A program made the translations under genes and the position numbers. From Blepharisma stoltei (lineage: Eukaryota; Ciliophora; Heterotrichea; Heterotrichida; Blepharismidae), in contig CAJZBQ010000054.1 of assembly GCA_914767885.1 (NCBI GenBank), positions 558,001 to 622,000 on the forward strand: DNA of 64,000 nucleotides. Reading direction: 5' to 3'. The notes under the pieces are model-generated. The model saw only the letters and a list, made by a program, of their open reading frames with translations, did not search any database and was not told the origin of the DNA. Shown piece after piece: positions 57,774 through 64,000 of the stretch (position 1 is its first letter; every line of letters begins with the position of its first letter).

Positions 57774-60313
57774 ATGGCAGATTGCCAACAGCAAGGATGC
57801 TTGGAAAAGGCGATTTCATTTTGCGGATGTCAATCGATCTCTCTCATGTGCGAATATCACTTGAAAGACCACATCCAAAACAATATTCACTCAAAACATA
57901 GTTTCAAATTTTTTCATAGCAAAATATATAGTGAAACTGTGCAAACTATTGAAAATTTTATAAAAATTATGACTGGTGGCTTAGAAAGCTACAATAAGAA
58001 GCTAATTTCTGCTCAAAAACATGCTACTGCTAAATTGAGTAATGGCTTATCTCAATCCATGAAAGTTATTGAATTCAGTAGAGCAATTTGGCTCACTTCA
58101 ATTAGGGCTGTTTTCTCACCTGAAAACGATATATTTTCTCATTTAATTTTATCCAGCTCTACTAAGCTTGAAGTTATTGAATCGTTTACCAAATATTTAA
58201 TAAAAAATTCTTTCAATCCAGAACTAATTTACAAAAAAATAAATTGGATAAACCAAAAACAAAGCAAAACCGAAAACCTTATTGTTGAAATTTGGATCAC
58301 TGAGAAACGAATTAAAGAACTTTTAGCAAGTTGATCAAATTCACCATTGCTACCGTTTAAAATTTCATTTATTCATCAAGATGATTCTAAAATGCATTGG
58401 GATAAAGCTAATATTTTGAAAGCCGACATTGAGAAGATTGACAAAAACTATCGCAGAGTTGTAACTAATTATTCATCTTCAGATTCATTGAGGGCTTAGG
58501 CAGGTTGAGTTAAGCTATTTAAAGTTAGGTGTTAGCCATATTGACGCAGCTACCAAAGACCTCCTGTACTGGAGGTTTTTACCGTTTTTCGACTCCAGTC
58601 CAGAGGGTCTTTCCCCGAAGGCGGATGCCATTTTTCCTGTATCTTCTGTCTCCTCCTTGGTTTTCAGCTTCAGTCTTGAGTGCTTATGGATATCTGTGGC
58701 CCTGCTACAGGCGATTGGACTTGATTTCAAGGATCCTTTGAGCCTATCGGGTGCCGAAGTGCCTTCTTTCGACAGCTACAGGAAAAAGACTACTCCCCTG
58801 TGGTCTGGGCCGAAACTTCCAGTTTCTCGGTAGAGGAATGCCCATGGGATCCAAAAGAACGTTGTTGAGCATCTCCATTTCCAACCACAGGAAAGCAGTC
58901 AAAACTTACCCGAATGCACATCTCTTGAGCCTGTACTTGATCCTCGGGTAGGGGTCCGTCCCAGTTTGCCGTGACCATAAAGTCTGACTGTTGCGCAAAG
59001 CGGGCATGTTGTTGGCACATGAGAGCTAGCAGCGAACTTTCTTTGAAAATTTTAAAAAAAAATTATGAGGAATTTTTAAATATAAAAATTTTATTTTGCC
59101 AAACTCTAGCTCAAAAAGAGATTTATCTTACTCCCCCCCTCCGTGAGTGAACAAAACCATTAGAAAAATCGCTATTTTTTGCCCAAAAACCCACCCTCCG
59201 TAAGTGAACAAAAAATTTTTTTAATAGAAAAAAAATTTGATATATATAAGTGATAATTAGTATAATGAAAATCTAGAGCTAATTCTGTTTAATTTTAAAC
59301 AAATTGCTTTTTAAAACATAAATTTTACAAATTAAATCAATATTTGCTTTCCAATTTTTGCGAATTAGGATTTTTTTAAATTTCGAAAAAAAAATTTTTC
59401 TATAAAATTAATATGTAAAATTTTTTTAAAAAAAAAATAACCCCCCTCCGTGAGTGAACAAAATTTTTTTGTTCACCAACGGAGGGGGGGAGTTAGTCAA
59501 TCCGAAAAAATTTTAAACTTATATTGGAAGGAAAATATAAATACTTTAGCAATGATTTCTTTTGACCCAAAAACTCAAAAAATTTGCCTTGATACTTCAA
59601 TTATTGGGACAAATGACGACTGACCTTCTTTTGGTATAAGTTCATCTGTTATAACTCTACCAAACTCAGAAATTTTGTGCTATACTGTATGTGATAGGTA
59701 TAAATCATTTATTACGAATTCCATTAATAAGAAAAGATTTATCATTGGCTCATTGTGTTCTCAAGGTTGAATTCATGAAGGCCTTGTTTATTTTGAAAAC
59801 AACATTTTTGTTTTTGGAGGCTATGCCGCTTTTTCTCTTTCCCGGACTGCAAGAAAATATGATTTAAAATTAAATAAATGGGAAGTACTAGTACCATTAC
59901 CTAAGCCTGCTTCCTCATGCTCCTGCCTAGTTAATAAGCAAAAGATTTTATTATCAGGACGAGACAATACATCATTATATCAGTATGATATAATAATCAA
60001 CAGCTATTCTGTGATCCTAAATGGCTTATCCAAAAATAATAAATTACTTTTCAGATCAGATTCGAAGGTGTATATTATTGAAGGATACGGAGGAATTTAC
60101 GAAAGTGAAAAAGACAATGAATATAAATTTACTATGATTAAAAATCCAGTGACTTGCAATGGATATGGACAAAATTCATGAATCAGCAGAAATGGTTCGA
60201 TTTATTACAGTATGTGGAACGAAAATTATGGCATTAATTATTATTCCTTCAACCTAAAAACCAAAAAAATAATGCTTATCAAAGAGTTGATATGGAACAC
60301 TTATTTTTCTTAA
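57774..60313 (+). CDS. B-box-like / kelch-type protein, copy 3, with two insertions
   Basis: 547 aa after removal of 58491-59021 and 59129-59493. The finger is at residues 1-35 (CQQQGCLEKAISFCGCQSIS, CEYHLKDHI). The middle is helical, and kelch-like blades form the C-terminal half (GLVYFENNIFVFGGYAAFSL, SCLVNKQKILLSGRDNTSLY). TGA encodes Trp at several places (58333, 59623, 59768, 60179). It is a tandem paralogue of copy 2 and collinear with it across both insertions, which supports the joins. It ends 24 bp before the RING gene. Confidence 0.82.
58491..59021. mobile_element. Retroposon-like insertion, long form, imperfect repeats
   Basis: About 531 nt. Flanks are similar but not identical: TGAGGGCTTAGGCAG (from 58489) and TGAGAGCTAGCAG (from 59020). 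Same family as 46645-47008, with about 160 bp more in the middle. Removing 531 nt keeps the frame (SDSLRASSELSLKILKKNYEEF) and matches copy 2. GC-rich, containing stops in the host frame. Confidence 0.78.
59129..59493 (+). mobile_element. IES, family B, TTA repeats
   Basis: 365 nt flanked by TTA at 59128-59130 and 59493-59495. Intact CTCCC termini, GTGAGTGAAC motif twice directly at the left and as a hairpin at the right. Near-identical to 1393 and 15411. Removal joins QKEIYL to SQSEKILNLYW, aligning with copy 2. Confidence 0.9.
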
Positions 60314-60337
60314 TTTTAATATAATTAACTTTTCAAT

Positions 60338-62231
60338 ATGTGGCTTTTAAGTTTTATATTTTTCGTACTTTCTGCTAATGCAGCTTATCAAGTTTTGACA
60401 CAGGATTCTCAAATGGAGTATTTGCAATTTATAGTAACGAATGACATGGTATCGAATGATTTTATAATCCAGCTTTCGACAAAATCTCAACAAATCCCTC
60501 TGTTATTATTAGTCAAAGAAGGCGCGAAGCCAAGCTTTTATTTTAATAATTCAGCAGATTCATATCATACTGACACTGATTATGAAGATTTTCAAGCATG
60601 AATTCAAAACTCAGACAACTCTTATGTAACCATTAAGGAAGATGACCTTACTCTTGGAAGTACGTTTTATATTGGTATTTATTCAGAAATTCTCGGAATT
60701 TCTTATTCCATATCTAAATACTCAAAGGTAGACAGCAATGCATGCATTCCAGAGTGCATTGCAGCAAATTATAGCACATGTACTGAAGGTGCTTGTCAGT
60801 GTTCTGGAAATTCTTCAGGCTATGACTGCGGCGTTACATATACAGTTATAAACTTTGATGATAATAGGACTTATTTCTTAGCACCTAATCAATGAAACCT
60901 TTATATTTTTGATTGTCGTAGCACCTATGGCTTTACCATAGACATTGAGAAATATGCTGGAGATCCAAAATTCTACTTTACTCCTTTTTACTCAGATTTG
61001 TATCTCCCAAGCATGTTTTTTAATTGATTTTATTTAACTTTTGGAGAAGCTAGAACACGAATAAGTAAAAACAAGGCAGATAATCAGTGGGCATGGTGAA
61101 CTTATTCAGTTTTTTGCCATGGCGAAAGCAGCTGTGAATTTTCAATAGAAATTGATGATTACTCTCAGACACTAAGTAGTAAGCTTATATGATGAATAGC
61201 TGTTATAGCCATTGTATCATTTTTATTATGCATAGTAGCTCCTTTTGCAATAAAGTCTATAGTTAGATCAAGATGGGCTGGAACGGCACAAACGAATTTT
61301 GAGAGGCAGACAAACCCATTAACGCCAGAAGAAATGGAGCTGCTTTTTCCGTCTGTTGAATGGGAAAAACTAGGGAAAAATAAAGATACATGTGCTATTT
61401 GTTTAGAAGATTTTGAAGATAACGCAAAAGTTCGAAAATTAAGTTGCGATCACGTATTTCATACAGGCTGCATTGATGAATGAGCAAAGTCAAAGGCTAA
61501 ATGTCCTTTGTGTAAGAAAATATTGAATTGTGGAGAAAATATAATTGATCCAGTTCTAGTAGTACCGGGAACAAATTCTCAATCAGAAAATCTGATTATA
61601 GAAGAAAATCAAGAGAATGAGGAAAGCAAAGAAGAAGAAAAAGAAAAAGAAGATAAAGAAGAAGAAAAAGAAAACGAAGATTGATTGTTTAATTAATTAA
61701 GTCATAGTGGTCTCTGGGGATTATCTCAGTCCTATATGTCCAGCCGCAGGCTTTGACTCAAGTGAGCCGAGTCACCTGCTCTCAAAGCACGCTCTTTTCT
61801 CGTTGATGTCACCAAAATGGTGAAGTCAACAGTTTTGAAAAGACTCACCCGTCCATGGATCAACTCATCATGCCTTATCATACATGAAACTGCTTCCCAG
61901 AAGTGCAAGTTATATGTCTTTGGGACAAGGAAAAAAGCCTGTTGAGGAGTCCGACAAGGCAAAAAACCCAGGCCTAACCTTCTAAAAGAATGAGATCCAT
62001 TTTCCTAAGACTCTGATAAATTCATTAGTTGCTCCGGACCTATGTTCAACTCGCCATCTTTTTTAAAAACTATGATAAAATGAAGAAAGCTTGCAATATG
62101 GGGAGGGCGAAAAAAACTATGAGGAGGAATGCTTATATGAAAATGAGGAAGCAAACGAAAATATAAAAGAGATTGAATTTGGTGGACATGAAATAACTAT
62201 CCAAGGTAAAAAAAAAGACGTAAAAGCATAA
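60338..62231 (+). CDS. Membrane-anchored RING-H2 protein (probable E3 ubiquitin ligase)
   Basis: 495 aa after removal of 61671-62076. Signal peptide (LLSFIFFVLSANA), then a luminal/extracellular region of ~260 residues with a small Cys-rich EGF-like patch (CTEGACQCSGNSSGYDCG). One transmembrane helix follows (WWIAVIAIVSFLLCIVAPFA), then a RING-H2 (CAICLEDFEDNAK, CDHVFHTGCIDEW, CPLCKK). The tail is highly acidic (Glu/Lys repeats) and continues past the insertion (ESLQYGEGEKNYEEE). The layout is that of Goliath/RNF13-type ligases, though no clear PA domain is seen. TGA encodes Trp at 60600, 60895, 61024, 61099, 61481 and elsewhere. Confidence 0.87.
61671..62076. mobile_element. GC-richer insertion with 10-bp near-identical repeats
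   Basis: 406 nt between AAAACGAAGA (61671-61680) and AAAATGAAGA (62077-62086), one mismatch. Left coding would end DWLFN-stop a few codons inside; dropping the insert continues the acidic tail (EKENEESLQYGEGEKN) to TAA at 62229. The body includes inverted blocks (GTTGATGTCACC / GGTGAAGTCAAC at 61802-61829). Confidence 0.7.
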
Positions 62232-63047
62232 GTGGTGAAGAGATAATATTAAACTAATTGTAATTATGTAAATTCAAAAAGACCATTGATAAATGTTCAG
62301 CAAATTCAAATTAATAAGTAATTCTCCAAATGAAAGATCGAAACCTAAGTTTAGTTGTTTTCATAATAAATAATTCAAATTTTATTCATATTATGTATCC
62401 AAAACAGCCATTAATTAGCAGAATCAATAATCACAAGCATCTAATTTATCTTAGCCTATCTTTTCAAGCTGTATAAAATGCAGTATTTTGCAGGAATCCA
62501 TTTTAATATTAAAATTTATTTTCAATTCTTTCATAGCTAAACCTGGTATCTGGCAAAACTTTTCAAATGAAGATTACTTCAGTTATAAAATTTTCAGTCC
62601 CAGCAATACTCTGACTATAGGATCAAGCTTTTCACGCGCTTTATTATAACTATATTATGCATCTAACGCCTGAAATTAGCACTAATTTAAAGTTTTAGAG
62701 GGTAATATCGTGCTACACTGGTAGATAATTGCTTTATAGGCAAATTAGTTCTTATTTCTCACTTTTAGATATCAAATATTCAGCTATTTGCCAATAAGAC
62801 CCCCATCAAATAAATACAAAAGCATCTCCCTATTATAACAAAAATATTAAGAAAAAATATTCCTATGGTATTAAGTATGACTCATAATTATAAAAAAATT
62901 ATCGTGTCCACTCAGCCTGCTTCTTGATTGCTCAATAAACTGTGCTGAATATTCTACCCTCTTCAGAAAAAATCCGCCAATAGTTTTCAAGATTGCCAAA
63001 AAAATGGTGATTTTAGCGTGGAATTTGAAATGAAAATTATAATTAAT
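62232..63047. other. Intergenic, AT-rich
   Basis: 816 bp upstream of the H1-like gene. No gene, RNA or repeat recognised. Confidence 0.4.
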
Positions 63048-63536
63048 ATGGCTAAAGCAGCACCAAAATCAAAACAAACAAGCAAAGCAGCACCAAAGAA
63101 AGCAGCACCAAAGAAGGTCATTACCAAAAAGGCAGCAGCTCCTAAAAAGGCAGCTGTCAAAAAGCAGGCCGCTAAGCCTAAGGTTGAAGAAAAGAAAGTA
63201 GAAGCACCTGCACAAGCAGCTCCAGCCCCAGTTTCAAAGAAAGCCCCAAAGAAAGCTGCACCTAAGAAAACACCAAAAGCTGCACCAAAAAAGACTGTAC
63301 CTAAATCACCAAAATCTCCAAAATCACCAAAGTCTCCTAAGGTTGAGGCAGTCCCAGAGCCAGCACCTGTTGAAGAGAAAAAGACACCTGCTAAAGCTGC
63401 TGACAAATCTCCTAAACCAAGTGCTAAAAAATCAGGACCTACTCCTAACTCCCACCTTTTAAATTTGAGCCAAGCATCGATAAAATTTGCATTTTTTGGA
63501 TGCTTGAACGCCATTAAAATTGTAACAAAAATTTAA
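63048..63536 (+). CDS. Histone H1-like Lys/Ala/Pro-rich protein, 3' part missing beyond an IES
   Basis: Linker-histone-type basic protein starting MAKAAPKSKQ. It is built of Lys/Ala/Pro repeats (PKKAAPKK, four SPK units that suit CDK phosphorylation) without a winged-helix domain, as in ciliate H1. Reading continues to 63536, but from 63446 the sequence is the start of a family A IES (TAACTCCCACC, TTTAAATTTGAGCC), so the true frame stops at KSGPTP and must resume beyond the window. An upstream in-frame ATG at 63018 is less likely because it adds hydrophobic residues. Confidence 0.75.
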   Translation: MAKAAPKSKQTSKAAPKKAAPKKVITKKAAAPKKAAVKKQAAKPKVEEKKVEAPAQAAPAPVSKKAPKKAAPKKTPKAAPKKTVPKSPKSPKSPKSPKVEAVPEPAPVEEKKTPAKAADKSPKPSAKKSGPTPNSHLLNLSQASIKFAFFGCLNAIKIVTKI

Positions 63537-64000
63537 TTTTCAATATAAAAAATTTTATCGATGAAACTCCTAATTTTTAAAAAATTGGTTTTACCCTAAT
63601 TTAATAGAATGCTGTTTATGCAGTTCTCATGCTGAATCGATTAATTTTCTATTTGATTTTCAATTTATATTTTTTTGAAAAAAAATTAAAGTTGAAAATA
63701 CAAATTTTATTGACTTAATTTAATAAAAAGTAAGTAGAATGTGGTGCTAATTTATTTTTTTTTTAAAAAATGCTTTAAAAAAAAATTAATGATGGAAAAA
63801 ATAATTTTTATAAAATTATTTCTACCTAATTTAATAGATAAAATGCAAGTAGAATGCTATTTCAATAATTTTTTACACTGAGTCAATTAATTTTTTATAT
63901 AATTCTTCATAAAAATAAATTAAATTCGAACTATTGTGCTCAATTTATTACTTAAGATTATACAAAAAAATAAAAGATGAATACTAATTTTTATAAAACT
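63446..64000 (+). mobile_element. Family A IES, left part, running off the window
   Basis: Starts with TAA then CTCCCACCTTTTAAATTTGA. The family spacer (GATAAAATTTGCATTTTTTGG) follows, then a second degenerate motif copy (CCATTAAAATTGTAAC), the direct-repeat end typical of family A. Three tandem ~115-bp units with the core CTAATTTAATAGA occur near 63597, 63714 and 63826. No right end in the window. Confidence 0.75.

Noticed and set aside
61720-62060. Possible tRNA or other structured RNA gene in the GC-rich stretch
   Set aside because: No cloverleaf, A/B box pair or conserved RNA signature could be found. It behaves as an insertion in the RING gene.
62987-63514. Minus-strand Phe/Ala/Gly-rich ORF opposite the H1-like gene
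   Set aside because: It is the antisense image of the Lys/Ala/Pro repeats and has no independent support.

Overview
What it is. The window reads as a piece of the germline (micronuclear) genome of a heterotrich ciliate, most likely Blepharisma or a close relative. The DNA is AT-rich. TGA is read as tryptophan inside many conserved proteins (for example the Trp that opens the TBC domain of the TBC1D31 homologue), while TAA and TAG end genes. Introns are 15 or 16 nt long (24684-24698, 24897-24911, 45087-45102). Many genes are interrupted by AT-rich inverted-repeat elements or short AT-rich segments whose removal at a short direct repeat restores the reading frame, as internal eliminated sequences (IESs) do. 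All coding lengths below were checked to be a multiple of three after removal of the listed insertions.

Layout. 0.3-7.4 kb, minus strand: DYRK kinase, B-box/kelch-type protein, coiled-coil protein, TRAF-type zinc-finger protein. 8.3-20.2 kb, plus: one giant membrane protein (about 3678 aa) with three insertions, then a small basic protein. 21.3-34.6 kb: a plus-strand coiled-coil protein converges on a tight minus-strand cluster (TBC1D31, glutaredoxin and an 1138-aa acidic coiled-coil protein, spaced 21-35 bp). 34.9-45.3 kb: dynamin (+), ARMC9 (-), 7TM-RGS receptor (+), succinyl-CoA:3-ketoacid CoA transferase (-), Rab7 (+), small RQEDR-repeat protein (+). 46.4-52.3 kb: TPR/RRM-like protein, tiny ORF, EamA transporter, basic protein (-), five-unit polyubiquitin. 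52.7-64 kb, plus: multi-CH-domain protein, two paralogous B-box/kelch-type proteins, membrane RING-H2 protein, and a histone H1-like gene cut by an IES that leaves the window.

Insertions fall into four kinds. (1) Elements with CTCCC termini (TIR) and a shared four-copy subterminal motif architecture but several unrelated motif sequences; flanks are mostly 3-bp TNA repeats (TAA, TTA, TCA, TGA). (2) Two related, almost fully palindromic elements (14075, 36165), with a possible third at the window start. (3) Short unique IESs of 66, 73, 74, 78, 86 and 104 nt. (4) GC-richer insertions of about 360-530 bp flanked by 8-15 bp direct repeats, some containing no TA at all, sitting in conserved ORFs yet exactly frame-restoring when one repeat copy is dropped. 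Kind 4 looks like retroposon insertions with target-site duplications and is the most surprising part of the window.

Gene themes. Several genes are cilium or basal-body related by homology (TBC1D31, ARMC9, CH-domain protein, coiled-coil proteins); others are housekeeping (polyubiquitin, Rab7, SCOT, dynamin, glutaredoxin). No tRNA or rRNA genes, CRISPR arrays or transposase genes were seen.
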